A stretch of 64,000 nt of DNA, from assembly GCA_023213315.1 (NCBI GenBank), contig JAKCPI010024975.1, positions 176,227-240,226 of the forward strand. Reading direction: 5' to 3'. Shown in pieces: positions 10,150-21,390 of this stretch. The notes below the pieces were generated by a model. That model did no database searches, was not told the DNA's origin, and saw nothing but the letters and a program-made list of their open reading frames with translations. The position numbers and the translations under genes were made by a program. Every line of letters begins with the position of its first letter. Position 1 is the first letter of the stretch. The DNA comes from Euborellia annulipes (Eukaryota; Arthropoda; Insecta; Dermaptera; Anisolabididae).

Positions 10150-11224
10150 AAAAAAAAAATTTTTTAGTATTTAAATTAAAATAAACAAATTGAGATATGA
10201 TAGAAAATTATTGTCCGAAAAAATTTATAAATGGATAACAGTTTATATAATTTTAATAAATGTACCGGAATTTTTTTATTTAAGGCCTTTTTAGCCATCT
10301 GAGACAATTCAGACACTAGGCAATTCAATTGAAATATTTATCGCATGAAACGGGATGCGAACTCCTGACCTCTAGTAAAACAGTCAAGAACTTTGCCATT
10401 ATTAGTCAAATGTGGTTGAATTACAGTTATCGTAATTAATATAAGTAACTTATCGTTTAAAATCTATATGGCCAAAGATCCCAAGAATCAGTAAAAAATG
10501 TCTGTAATTTAATTAATTAAAAAATTAAGAAAATAATTAAGTATTTTAATTGCTTATTATCTTAAAAGCGAAATAGATAAAATCCATTAAAAAAAAAAAT
10601 AAAAAAAAAACTATTAAGTTCCAGACTTGTATTGTGTAGTATATAGATTTATATTTTCGAGAAAAAAGTCTTCGAATGCTTTGGTGATATCTTTTCGAGC
10701 CTTGACAAAATTCTAGTAGCACCCTCTTGATATCGTCTTCGTCGTCGTCGTACCCTCTTTCAATCCCCCCCCCTTCGGTAAGATAAAACCGTACGATTTG
10801 AACATCCTCGCCTGGCCGAAAACCGGCTGTCGAAACTCAAACTTTTTAATTTCCTGCTGAGATGCAGATAAAACCATCCCCGAAGAAGAGTGAGAGGGGG
10901 GAGGGGAGGAGGGGGGTGTATACTTGCATCGAGTTGCCGCCAATTTTTACCTTTCTTTTTCGGGAATTTTAAAAATTTCCACCAAACGATTCATCACTCA
11001 TGATCGGTATCTTTAAAAGGGGGATTCCTGACCTAAATGAATATTTGGATTGAAACCAGAATTATCTTTGAAATATGTTAAATGAAAATAGAATATCATA
11101 TTTAATTAGTATTTTAAGTATTGATACTAAATTTGTTAAATAATAGTTAAATACAAGATCTAATGAGTGTTTCACACCTCCCCCCCCCCCACTCGCAAAT
11201 GTATAAATTTTTTAAATTATTATG
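10150..11224. other. Intergenic; GC-richer patch 10690-10985
   Basis: Within A/T-rich DNA the block 10690-10985 is GC-richer and holds a 76-codon minus-strand frame (10713-10943) with a C/G-rich repetitive stretch. The encoded residues match no family I know. The block could be an exon, a 5' flanking region or another repeat. CGT trinucleotides repeat at 10739-10750. Confidence 0.3.
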
Positions 11225-12085
11225 AAAAAATTTGGTATGACTGGTTACACAGCACACAACTTTCTTTCTCTTCTCTGAAAGTTGTGTTCAGATTTTTTGT
11301 GTCGATATATATTTAGTTTCCGCCAATATATTAAAATTCAAGATGTAAAATTTATAAACAAGGAAAATATATTTTGTTATAAGAGTAAAGTGTTCTTCAA
11401 ACAATTTTGAGGGCAAAATGAGAAGATGCATTTTAAAGAGCATCTAAAAGATAATGTAACTTATGTACTGTAAGTAATACATGTAACAGCTTTATCCTGT
11501 ATATAGAAATGTAACTGTAATGTTATAATAATGTATTGTTATGTGAATGTTTGATGACTTTTTAGCTTGGAAGGCTGATGATGGCACAGTAAATCTATGT
11601 CGAAACGTCAGGATTAAAGAGTTTATTTAATAGAAGAGGCTCTTTTCTTTTGACTGCAAACCTCTTCCTATTACAAATAATCTTATAAACAGTCACGTAA
11701 TTATAATAATTTAATCAAAATCTTTAGAGCCAATTTTGAGAAAATCGAAAAAAAAAAAAAAAAAACTAGAAAAGTATTACATCACTAAAGTACTAGTACT
11801 TTTTTGCCGATTTTTATCAAAAGCTTATTTTCCTGCCTCAGGGGGTGCATAACTTAAATATAAAATTTTAGCCTCGTAGCTTAATTCCTTCTTGATTTAA
11901 ATAGAGCACAGACAGACACCCGGACCTAAACACACACAGACAGACCATTTTGCGGTACAGACTTTTTTTGGGCTCAAATAACCTTCCATCAAAATTTCAA
12001 AATTTTTGAAATGAATCCAAATACTTTCTCTCTATATATAGGCCTATTAATATAGCATATAGATGTATATAGGTAAGAAAAAGTA
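11225..12085 (+). repeat. Family A copy with a ~250-bp insertion
   Basis: Shortened left hairpin (TTTGGTATGACTGG ... GTTGTGTTCAGATTTTTTGTG), body to AAAGAGCATCTAAAAGATAA. An unrelated segment follows (about 11456-11705), then AATTTAATCAAAATC, TACTAGTACTTTTTTGCCG, AACTTAAATATAAAATTTT, ACACACAGACAGACCATTT and the end AGGTAAGAAAAAGTA. Confidence 0.75.
11456..11705 (+). mobile_element. Insertion with hammerhead/PLE-terminus-like motif
   Basis: Interrupts family A. It contains CTGATGATGGCAC at 11575-11587 and CGAAACGTC at 11601-11609, the arrangement (CTGANGA, hairpin, GAAA) seen in the PLE termini at the right end of the window. The flanks share a GTAACTTA/GTAATTA-like word. Stem II is weak, so ribozyme activity is doubtful. 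It is probably a short non-autonomous PLE derivative. Confidence 0.4.
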
Positions 12086-12788
12086 AAAATGAGAGATTCT
12101 ATTAAGAAATTTTATATGTGGATGGTGTAATTTAATTACATTTCTTGGTGATAGCGTGGATTTCATCCAAAATAAGCAGGCAATGTCAAAGTTAGTAAAA
12201 AGTAGCCACTTGTTTTTATTATAAGCTCGGACCTCGTATGAGTGAGAGTAGTTCTTTGTAGTGGCTTCAATAGAGCTTGTAATATATACCTCACACCCCG
12301 TTAGAGTGGGAGGTCAGATAAATGATAGCGAATTTGCTGGGTGACTGCCGTATATGTATGTATGAGTGTGCTTGTGTGTGTGAACAATGCGGCCAGTGGG
12401 ATAATTCGATTGTGGCCAAGATGAAAAGCCTCCCTCTCTCATTTCGAGCATTGACAGGGAACTGAACCAAGGGCTCCGGCAACAAAGCCCAGTGATTGGT
12501 GGTCCAGCCAATCACGGGACGCTTCTTTGTCTCATTATACGGGATCTATGTACGATAACAACACTTTCTTCAATAAATTGATTCATTTTCACTCATTATG
12601 AGCCACCTTTTGATTAAATATGAAAGGGCGATGCTTTTATAATAAATGTAGACCTATATTAATTATAGAATGATTTTACCAATTCGTTAATATTTTTTTT
12701 TAATTTTTCGTAGCAAAAAATTATTTAACTTTAATTGTTATAATTCATTTTCCTTTAAAATTTCAGCATAATTAACGAGAAAAAAGGA
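12086..12788. other. Intergenic; GC-richer patch 12220-12550
   Basis: The patch has TG-rich microsatellite-like sequence at 12350-12382 and CAGCCAATCACGGGACG near 12503. Two overlapping short frames on the minus strand have no recognisable product. Function unknown. Confidence 0.3.
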
Positions 12789-13241
12789 TAAGAATGCCTG
12801 GACCCCAAATAGATATTATTTATATATAACGGTTATCGTCAAAGTCTTATATGGCCAAGTTGCCCAAAATACTGTGTGTGACTGTGAGTGTGAATGGGAA
12901 AAAAGTGTGAGTGTTAAAAAAAAAATAAATAAAAAATAAAAATAAAATAAAAATCAGCAGATAAAAAGCTAAATAAAATGAAGATAGATTTTTTTTTAAA
13001 CACTCACACTTTTTTCCCATTCACACTCACACTCACACACAGTCTTTTCGGCAACTTAGGCCATATAAGACTTTTACGATAACCGTTATTAATGAATATA
13101 TCTATTGGAGGTCCAGGCATTCTTATTTAAGTCATTTGGTATCCAAATGGCTTAAATAAAATCATCGGACTGCCTTGGAATCCGAACCCGCGACTCTTGG
13201 TATACAAGGCAGGCACTACTAACTACACCAAGCCCGAGGGC
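12789..13241. mobile_element. Two SINE copies (family S) tail to tail
   Basis: 12789-12925 (plus) is a headless half: AAGAATGCCTGGACCCC, the TAACGGTTATCG word, GCCAAGTTGCC and AAGTGTGAGTGTTAAAAA. 12989-13241 (minus) is a full copy: the complementary tail, the hinge CATTTGGTATCCAAATGGC, then the head with CCGAACCCGCGAC (B box) and AACTACACCAAGCCCGAGGG (A box end). A 60-bp A-rich spacer separates them. The arrangement can fold into a long hairpin. Confidence 0.8.
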
Positions 13242-14390
13242 TAGATAGATACTTTATTATTCTTAGAGGCTACTTATATTATATACGAAGGTAGGTATAT
13301 GCTTAAAAAATTCCTTTACTTAATTAAAAATTTTTATATTATTAATAATATAAAGAAAATTCCCGTGGAATAAAAATAGTCCGATAATATTAATACATAT
13401 TATATGTATTAAAACATAATTTTCTCACAAAGAATCCTTTTAAAATAAATATTTTGATAAAGTAATTTAAAAAATTATCATAAAGCTGATTTTATGCGTA
13501 CTCTGTCATGCATCTAAAATATAATTAATTCTCTTCTTTAGGGAAGAGAGAAGGCTTGATTTTAGTTAATCTGGTATTAAAAAAATTAAAATTTTATCTC
13601 TGACTTAAAAGTAAAGTCTCCTTGCTAGGATAATTTTTACATAAAAGTGATTTATATTCTGGTAAGGTCCAACGAAGTGGAGCTAGGATTCAAAAGATGA
13701 GACTTGTTGAATTTGATTAGAAATATTTTTTATTATAATTAGTAGGCATCCTACAATTAGGCAATTATTTTAAACCTACGTAAACTTCACATATATGAAG
13801 CTCTATTTATTAAATGCTCTAATTGGATATCTCTCAGGATGTACTTTTGAAGAAATAAATATTTGACTGGATATTTGTCACAAAATTGAAAAAATTCTAG
13901 TTATAGTAATAAGCTGACAAACAGGTGATGAGATCGTACTACAAATAGGCAACCTATGTAAACCTCGTTAAATAATATATGTTAATTACGATACAAATGA
14001 TCCAGGCATATTTTTTTAAATCTTAAATGGATATATTTTCTTTATAATTTTCTCTAATCAGTCAAGAGTTTTTTGCGATGTCTGCATTTAGAAACAATTA
14101 GGGTATGAAGATACTCAATCAAGCTAAATGAAAACGAATTTGAAATAAATAGGGTCTTAGAAAACGAAAAAGCCTTAAATAAATAACTAGTAAAATTCTT
14201 TAACATTATTCCAGGCTGTCAGAGTAAAAATAGCAAAATTTAAAAAAATATTCATATTTTTCCCGAGTAAAAATGATTAAAAATGATCGATGGATACACA
14301 CGCCCGCAGCAGGTCTGCATAGTGAACCTTGAGGGATATACACTTCCACACTAGGGACACACAGGGATGCCCCCACCAGGGACACACACA
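13242..14390. other. AT-rich intergenic stretch, no feature seen
   Basis: Very A/T-rich. A retroposon-tail-like AAATAAATAGGGTC near 14141 resembles words at 36187 and 47285. No coding potential seen. Confidence 0.4.
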
Positions 14391-14770
14391 AAAAATTGAA
14401 AGGGGACAAAAAAAAAATGTTGTCCCTGGGGGGGGGGTTTGGTTGTGTGGGGGGGTGGTTTTTTTTTTTTTTGTTCCTCCTTCGTTGCGTTGACCGCTTT
14501 CGGGGGGGGTGTGTCTTTTTTTTTTTTTTTTTTTTTTTTTTTTGTTTTTTTTCTTCTTTAAACAAAATTTTATTTTTTCTTCTTGGCTGCGTGAATTTCA
14601 AAATAAAATATACACTTCCCTCTTTTTTCTCTTTTTTTTTATATTTTTTTTTTTAAACAAAAAACATTTAAAAACACACACTTTTTTTTTTTCCCCTTAA
14701 AAATTTTTTTTTTAATAAAAATTTAGATATAAATTTTAAAAAAAAAATTAATTTTTTTTTTATATATATA
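14391..14770. repeat. T-rich and G-run low-complexity block
   Basis: Long T runs (for example 14516-14542), G runs at 14430-14438 and 14502-14509, and further T/A runs to 14770. Apparent frames on both strands here are poly-Phe or poly-Lys artefacts of homopolymers. Such blocks are hard to sequence, and their length may be inaccurate. Confidence 0.75.
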
Positions 14771-15994
14771 TTTTTATATTTAGTATAAGAGAAACTAATA
14801 CGATTAAGCAATTTATAAATTTGATGAATTCGGAGTCTAAATCCTTATCTTATCCCTTTGACTTCCTTACTAATAGAGTGTTTCAGAAGTCATCTAAAGT
14901 GTGTAAAGGAAATCCTTGCTGATTTGTAAGATAAGATTGAAATGATTAAAGATGCTTTAATAAACTAGTTATTCAGTAGGCCAAGTGACAACCCTGGAAC
15001 AAATTAATAGTACTTAGATAAGACCAATGACCCCAGGGAGAAATGTCAATCACATCTAAGTCCAGAGAAGCACAACTTTATCCATCGAGGACCTATCATC
15101 TCTTAAACTCGCTTATCCATTCCAAAAGCCCCATTCCTTGTAACTAAAACCCTAAAACAATATTCATAGATGGGCATTCATCATACCGACGTGACATCCA
15201 AAATATCTCCGAGAAAATGTTTATCAACTCAATATGTACATGAATGTTTACAAATCTTTTCTTACAGACTTTTATATCCCCTGTCAAATCGATGAATGAT
15301 TATAGGAAGAAAAAAATAAAAATTATTAAAAATAGATTGAAATGGATATATGGACGAACTTAAAAAACAAGAGCTTATATCAATTGAAAAACATCTGATC
15401 AAGTTTCTATGCAATAGCCTAGTATTATTATTTAAAAAATATTTACTAGTAACAGAATAATAAAGTGATTGGATATAAAGACTGCAGGATCAAATGTGTT
15501 GATTAGAAATGTCAAAAAAAAAGTTAATTAATAAAGAACAAAATTTTTGTTGATATTTTTTGTTAAAATTTCTAAATTTTAAACTGGAAAGGGGGAGGAA
15601 GTAAGGAAAGGGGAATCAAAATCCTTACACAAATAAATCAAAATTTTAGATTAAATTCGCGTAGGCTTTAGCTGAATTAAATAATATTTTAAATGATACA
15701 TTATATATGTTTGAAGTTCATATTGATGAAATAATATACTTTAAATTTGCGATTTGTGATTCCACTTCACAAGGTGACTGTAACCGTATGAACTTTATTA
15801 TTTCACCAATAAAAACTTTAAATATATCACCTAGTTTATCATTTAAATATTATTTAAATCTAATTTTGTCGAAATTTACTCTCATTTATTATCATTTGAA
15901 TTTAATATTATGAAGAAGGTTTTATAAAAATACCAAACAGATATGATTATTTCTTTTATTGATAAACCAAGACAGGGCTGTTGTTACGCTTATT
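14771..15994. other. AT-rich intergenic stretch, no feature seen
   Basis: No repeat family or RNA gene recognised. A 68-residue frame at 15707-15913 has A/T-driven composition and no domain. Confidence 0.4.
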
Positions 15995-16103
15995 ATTTGG
16001 TATCCAAATGGTTTAAATAAAATCATCGGATTGCCTGGGATCGGAACCCTAGACCCTTGATATACAAGGCAGGCGAGCTACCAACTACACTAAGCCTGAG
16101 GGC
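15995..16103 (-). mobile_element. SINE (family S), head and hinge
   Basis: Reverse complement of the head: CCAAATGGTTTAAATAAAATC (hinge), GATTGCCTGGGATCGGAACC (B box side), ACAAGGCAGGCGAGCTACC and AACTACACTAAGCCTGAGGG (A box side). The tail is absent, so the copy was truncated at or just beyond the hinge. Confidence 0.8.
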
Positions 16104-16444
16104 AATTGAATAAATTGAATATGTGTATATACAATGTAAATAAACAAAATCTAAGAAATGAGATGTTAATTACCCTGAAGGAAATTTCGAAAAATGAATA
16201 AAATACTTTCCTCCATTTTTCAAAACCACATTTCTTTATTAATTATACAACTCAATTCAAGTATAACATTAGTATGAATTATATTAAATAATAACTGTGA
16301 AGATTGATATATTAACATGGGCTGTGTTCTGAAGCTGGTCCCATATGTGACCGAAATGTCAGGCCTCTGAGTTAAACAAATAAAGAAATAACTATAGCTG
16401 CTTGTCTCTTTTACAAAAACTTTTTCATTAAATTAAAATTAAAA
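16104..16444. other. Intergenic with PLE/hammerhead-like motif at 16316-16395
   Basis: TTCTGAAGCTGGTCCCATA, then GTGACCGAAATGTC and TAAACAAATAAAGAA, mimics the PLE terminus layout. The conserved core has one mismatch (CTGAAGC for CTGANGA), though stem II (GGTC/GACC) can form. Probably a decayed terminus. Confidence 0.35.
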
Positions 16445-16900
16445 GGTCTTTTTTTGAAATTTTGCGATTCAGTGAGTAAAGTAGTCTTCAGAAGATTTCA
16501 ATGACAAATTGAGAATATACATTTTAAAGAGAATCTAAAAAATAATTGATTTTTGAATTAAAAAAAAAAAATGGTTGAAGCGAATTTAGAGAAAATCGAA
16601 AAAACTGAAAAAGTGCATCAGTAAAGTACTAGTACTCTATGGCCGATTTTGTTCAAAAGCTTCGTGTCACGTCCCATGGGGGTGCCTAACTTAAATATAA
16701 AATTTCAACCTCCTAGCTCTTTTCGTTCTTTAGATATTTTGTTCACAGACAGACAGACAGACCATGTCGCAAAAACCACTTTTTTGGATTCAGGGGACCT
16801 CAAAATGTGTATCTCCATCAAAATCTCGACATCGAATTTTTGACATGAATGCAATACTTTCTCTATATATTAACATATATATAGAGGTAAGAGAAAGAAA
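16445..16900 (+). repeat. Family A copy lacking the left hairpin
   Basis: Begins within the body (GTGAGTAAAGTAGTCTTC), continues through AAAGAGAATCTAAAAAATAA, TACTAGTACTCTATGGCCG, AACTTAAATATAAAATTTC, CAGACAGACAGACCATG and CATCGAATTTTTGACATG, and ends ATAGAGGTAAGAGAAAG. Confidence 0.75.
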
Positions 16901-17573
16901 AAAAAGACTGATATACTGTAGTGTGTACTACTTCTGGATATTATCCATTTAGTAAAATAAAGTAATTTCTTTTTAGATTTTTCAATACAAAGGAAACTAG
17001 TAACGAAAAAGGATAAAAATTGTACGTATAAAAAACAAACATTTGGCTCTTCAAGGAAATAACTAATTTCTCTAAAGTATTTATTAATTTTGAAATTATT
17101 TGCTATTATTATTATTAAAAGTGAAATGAATTGGCAAAAAAGTGATTTAACGAATTCCTTTTTTAAAAAAAAAGAGTAAATTTTTTTTTTTAATATAAAT
17201 TTTCATGCCACTTGTTCGATCATTCTTCCTCCCCTCTAAAATAACTTTTGAAGCAGTCAAGTGATCTTGATAAATGGTTACCATGTCACCAGAGCCATCA
17301 TCAGAGGAGAGCAAAGTTTGAAAGGAAGTTAATTTATTTCTAAACTAAGGAAAAAAAAAATTTATTTTAGAAATTAAATTTAGAAAACAAAGGAATATTA
17401 ATTTTAATAGAATAAAAAAGAAAATTTAAGATCATCTTTAGCTTCTTTTGTTTAAAAAAAATCTTATTGTTATTTCGATAATTATCGAGTTTAGGTCAGA
17501 GTAATTTTAATACAATTTTTTTTTTAAATTATTAGGAAATTTATGTAATATCGTTGCCAAAATTATTATATGT
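16901..17573. other. AT-rich intergenic stretch, no feature seen
   Basis: Low-complexity A/T sequence, with a modest GC-richer segment at 17220-17320. No feature recognised. Confidence 0.4.
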
Positions 17574-17928
17574 CATATTTAACAAGAGTGTGAGTGTTTT
17601 TATTGGCGAGACCAAATGCCCATTTGCCTCCGGGAATCGAACCCAGGATCTCCAACCCTTCCGGGGCATCGGTGGGCTGTCTATTGCACCAGGCAGCCGG
17701 ACCCTCGACCTACACTAATAAAACTCACCTTCCCTTATATGTAGTTAACCGTTAAAGTTACTAACAAAATGAGAAACAAAAGAAAAATTTCTCACTTGTC
17801 CGCCTCTTTTTTGTCCGGCAATGGACAACACACCGATGCCCCGGAAAGGCTGGAGATTCTGGGTTCGATTTCCGGTGATCAATGGGCGTTTGGCTTCGCA
17901 AATGAAAACATACTCTTGTTAAATATAT
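17574..17928. mobile_element. Palindrome made of two copies of a second tRNA-derived SINE
   Basis: The minus-strand copy (about 17574-17705) has CGGGAATCGAACCCAGG (B box complement), CGGGGCATCGG and TTGCACCAGGCAGCCGG. The plus-strand copy (about 17805-17928) has CACCGATGCCCCGG, CTGGGTTCGATTTCCGG and GGGCGTTTGGCTTCGC. The outer edges are also complementary (TATTTAACAAGAGT and ACTCTTGTTAAATA), so the arms are one inverted repeat around a spacer of about 100 bases. The head differs from family S, so this is a distinct Pol III family. The two arms have diverged. Confidence 0.7.
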
Positions 17929-18695
17929 CTATGACTCACAGTTAAAGCCCGAATCGAGGTATTTTGAATACTAATATCTTATTCAAATATATAAATCTCA
18001 AAAAATATTTAATTATATGTCATGTTTGATTGCAGGTAACAAAATTGCAAAAAGAAATTTTTTTGCTGCAGAGATTTTTTAAATCAAATCACACCCTTTT
18101 GGTCTCTTGAGAAATTTATTCTTCCTCTACACCAACACCAAAGATATGGAATAGTTCAAAATAACCTAAGTCAAAACATTTGGGATTCATGGTATTATAC
18201 TGTAGATATATATTTATAACAGTTATATAAATGGAATATAGTAAAATCTTTTGTTTTGAAATTCAGAATTTTTTTTGTGTATATTACCCTAAATTTGGTT
18301 CACTTTCTTGTTTTAAATGAATAAATTATTTTTTTATTTTTTTTTTTTCATTCATTCCCTTGGAAATTCAATTAATTAAAAACGAACTTAGCACTTTTTT
18401 CTTGATTAGAAATTCAGATACGGATTAAACATTCTCCAAGAAGTTGACTAAATTACCAAAATGTAAAGTAGAAAATTCAGATTTCTTTTGATTCTCAATC
18501 CTTGATTAGGTCCTTATCAACTCAAACCCTCCTTTTACCAATGGAATTGTAATATCTCCTATCTCTCTCTAAACAGAATCAGAAATCATTAAATTAAGAA
18601 GAGAATTTTATGGGAATTAGAAATATTTTATATAAATTGAATGAAATGTAAATGCTTTTTTTAAGATGATAACTTAATATAACCGCTTTATTATT
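17929..18695. other. AT-rich intergenic stretch, no feature seen
   Basis: T-rich runs near 18326-18350. No coding frame or known repeat. Confidence 0.4.
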
Positions 18696-19620
18696 ATTAC
18701 TTTCTCTTACCTATATACCAGCGTGTTAATATATAGGCTAGAAAAGTATTGGATTCATGTCAAAAATTGGATGTCGAGATTTCGAAGGAAATACACGTTT
18801 TGATGTCCCCTGAATTAAAAAAAAGTGGTTTTTGTAATATGTCTGTGAACAAAATATCTCAAGAACGAAAAGATCTAGGAGGTTAAAATTTTATATTTAA
18901 ATTAGGTACCCCCCTGAGACGTGACACGAAACTTTTGAACAAAATCGGCCATAAGTACTTTAGTTCTAGTACTTTACTGATGTAGTTTTGCAGTTTTTTT
19001 TTTCCATTTTCTCAAAATTCGCTCCAACGATTTAAAAATTCATAAATCAATTAGTTTCAAGACGCTCTTTAAAATGTTTATTTTCATTTTGACATTGAAA
19101 TCTTTTGAAGTACACTTTACTCTTGTACTTAATAGGTTAGTTAGGAGAAATGGTTGCCATGATAACAAAATATAAATTTTTTCCCATGTTTATAAATTGT
19201 ATATCTTCAATTCTAATATATCGCCCTTGCCCTCGGGCTTGGCGTAGTTGGTAGCGCGCCTGCCTTGTACACAAAAGGTCGAGGGTTCGGATCCCAGGCA
19301 GTGCGATGATTTTATTTAAGCCATTTGAATGCCAAATAAATATATTTGGATACCCAATAGATATATTTACAAATAAAGGTTATCGTAAAAAGTCTTATAT
19401 AGCCTAACTGTAAGTTGCCGAAAAGACTGTGTGTATGAATGTGTGAATGTGAGTGTGAATGAGAAAAAGTGTGAATGTTAAAAAAAAAATTCTAATATAT
19501 CGGGGTAAATATATCTCGACACAAAAAAATTTAGTATGACAAACACAGAACACAACTTTCTCTTACTTTTGGTACGAGAAAGTTGTGTGGTGTTCGACCA
19601 GTTAGACCAGATTTTTTTTT
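18696..19620 (-). repeat. Family A copy, inverted, full length, split by a SINE
   Basis: Reverse-complement order: TACTTTCTCTTACCTATA, TCATGTCAAAAATTGGATG, the CTCAAGAACGAAAAGATC segment, CTAGTACTTTACTGATGTAG, TTGCCATGATAACAAAATA and ATCTTCAATTCTAATATATCG. After the SINE it continues GGTAAATATATCTCGACACA and the complete hairpin ending ACCAGATTTTTTTT. Removing the SINE and one target duplication restores a continuous copy. Confidence 0.85.
19224..19487 (+). mobile_element. SINE (family S), full length with 15-bp TSD
   Basis: A complete family member of 264 bp: head with GGGCTTGGCGTAGTTGG and GAGGGTTCGGATCCC, hinge TTTATTTAAGCCATTTG, middle with GGTTATCGTAAAAAGTC and AAGTTGCCGAAAAGACTG, TG-rich tail and a final A run. 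The direct repeat AATTCTAATATATCG at 19209-19223 and 19488-19502 marks the insertion. It sits in family A, so family S was active after family A had inserted here. Confidence 0.9.
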
Positions 19621-20504
19621 ATATATGACTGCATACTTGTCAAGTTCTGTAGTAGTTTCTATAAACAAATTTGGACTCCGCATCATGAAAATTAGTTATC
19701 TCCCTTGACAGATAGGTCATTGGCAAAAGGGCCTTTACCAAAGATCTGGGAATTTAAATCCCCTTAGGTCTAAGTTTATATGACTTTAATTTACTTTTTT
19801 TTTTTTTTTTTTTAAGAGAACCCATCATCATCACCGCAAAAATCGATAGTTTAATCCTTTAACTTAGCTATTAAAATATTATTTCAAAAAGAAATTTTAT
19901 TAAATAAGAAAAGAAAGTATTAAACATTTGACATTGATTAGCTCCAGCATCATCATCTTTTAACTAAAAAGTTTTTGCCATTTTTTTTTTTCATAAATAA
20001 TTTCTCCTGAAGAGAATTTTAATATTTTAAATTGCAAAACTTTTACCTTAATTGAAAAGTAGATTTAATTAATTTCATTTTACATTTGAAGATCAAGTCT
20101 GATAATATCTACTGAATCTTATCACTTGTAAACTTGATGTTATCCAATGAAAGGAGAAGGATGATTATTGTTAAATAAAAACAAACGGGTAGTCTATCAT
20201 ATAATGAACATATTATTCCCATTATTTTACAAGCTTTATTGAATTGTTTTAATTAAATTTAATCTGGCCTTAAAAAAGCACTACCTCAATAATGCAAAGA
20301 ATTTTGTATTTGGTATTATTATTATTATTATTATTAAACAACCAAAATCTTTCAAATTCAAATATTTAAAATTTTTTTTTGGAATTTCTAGCATTTCAAA
20401 AATATAGCATGGAACCGGCAAATTAATTTATTTTTAATATTAATTTAATTCCAATTCTAAATTCCAAATATCTTGTTTTATTAAATCTAATTCATTTATC
20501 AATT
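19621..20504. other. AT-rich intergenic stretch
   Basis: GGGAATTTAAATCCC near 19749 vaguely resembles a B box but no A box was confirmed. ATT trinucleotides repeat at about 20316-20336. No coding frame seen. Confidence 0.35.
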
Positions 20505-20640
20505 ACATATATATATATAGAGGTAAGAGAAAGTAATATATAGTCTATATATTTTTTTTTTAATAAAAAAACACTCACACTTTTTCCCATTCACACTCTA
20601 ATTCACACACAAATACACACAGTATTTTCGGAGAAATATT
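20505..20640. repeat. Family A right-end piece followed by an inverted SINE tail
   Basis: 20505-20537 carries ATATATAGAGGTAAGAGAAAGTA, the family A right end. 20548-20635 is the reverse complement of a family S tail (AAACACTCACACTTTTTCCC, then ATTCACACTC, ending TTTTCGG). Both are truncated. Confidence 0.6.
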
Positions 20641-20858
20641 CGGTCGGTTCCTAATTTTTATAAAAATTCAAATACCCCTTAAAAATAGGCCACTTAAACA
20701 TATCTTTTGTAAACATGTTGCATATCATCTAGGCGCGCTAGATTAGTGGCGCCACACGTGTCAGAACAAGGAAACCAAAGAAACTAATAGCGACTGTAAG
20801 CTTAAATTTATCAATTCACCATTGTTCATGATTAATCAATACAAATTAGTATGCGGGT

Positions 20859-21390
20859 GCCCTCGGGCTTGGCGTAGTTGGTAGCGCGCCTACCTTATAT
20901 ACCAATGATCGAGGGTTAGGATCCCAGGCAGTCCGATGATTTTATTTAAGCCATTTAGATACCAAATGGCTTAAATAAGAATGCCTGGACCTCAGTGGCG
21001 TAGCGAGGGGGAGGGCAAAGGGGGTCATCATGCCCCGGCGCCACTCACAAAGGGGCGCCAAATGGTCCGCAAAACAAAAAATTGCTCAGAAATTGATTTC
21101 TGAAAAATATATTTTAAATTTAGTACCAGTGCAATATAATAATTTTGTATAATTAACATATAATATTATATGGTTTTCAAATAGGGGGGAGCACTAAAAA
21201 GCTATTGTGCCCCGGGCGCGAGTTAAGCTCGCTACGCCACTGCTGGACCCCCATTTGATATATTTACAAATAACGTGTATCGTTTAAAGTCTTAAATGGC
21301 CTAAGTTGCAGAAAAGACTGTGTATGGGTGTGTGAATGTGACTATGATTGGGAAAAAGTGTGAGTGTTGAAAAAAAAAAAAAAAAAAAAA
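20859..21390 (+). mobile_element. SINE (family S), full length, split by a hAT-like MITE
   Basis: Head CCCTCGGGCTTGGCGTAG and GAGGGTTAGGATCCC, perfect hinge, then AAGAATGCCTGGAC. The MITE lies at 20993-21242. The SINE resumes at CTGGACCCCC and continues with ATAACGTGTATCG, AAGTTGCAGAAAAGACTG, a TG-rich tail and an A run to about 21390. One copy of CTGGACC is the MITE's target duplication. Confidence 0.85.
20993..21242. mobile_element. hAT-like MITE, 250 bp, with 8-bp TSD
   Basis: Terminal inverted repeats CAGTGGCGTAGCGAG and CTCGCTACGCCACTG are perfect over 15 bp. It is flanked by CTGGACCT (20985-20992) and CTGGACCC (21243-21250), an 8-bp duplication with one later change. GC-rich subterminal parts (GCCCCGGCGCC, CCCCGGGCGCG) flank an A/T-rich core. 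It has no coding capacity, so it would need a transposase from elsewhere. 25326-25601 and 30557 onwards are relatives. Confidence 0.85.

Noticed and set aside
14206..14700. Frames of 131, 86 and 63 codons on both strands
   Set aside because: Products are poly-Lys or poly-Phe from homopolymer runs; all three overlap in the low-complexity block.
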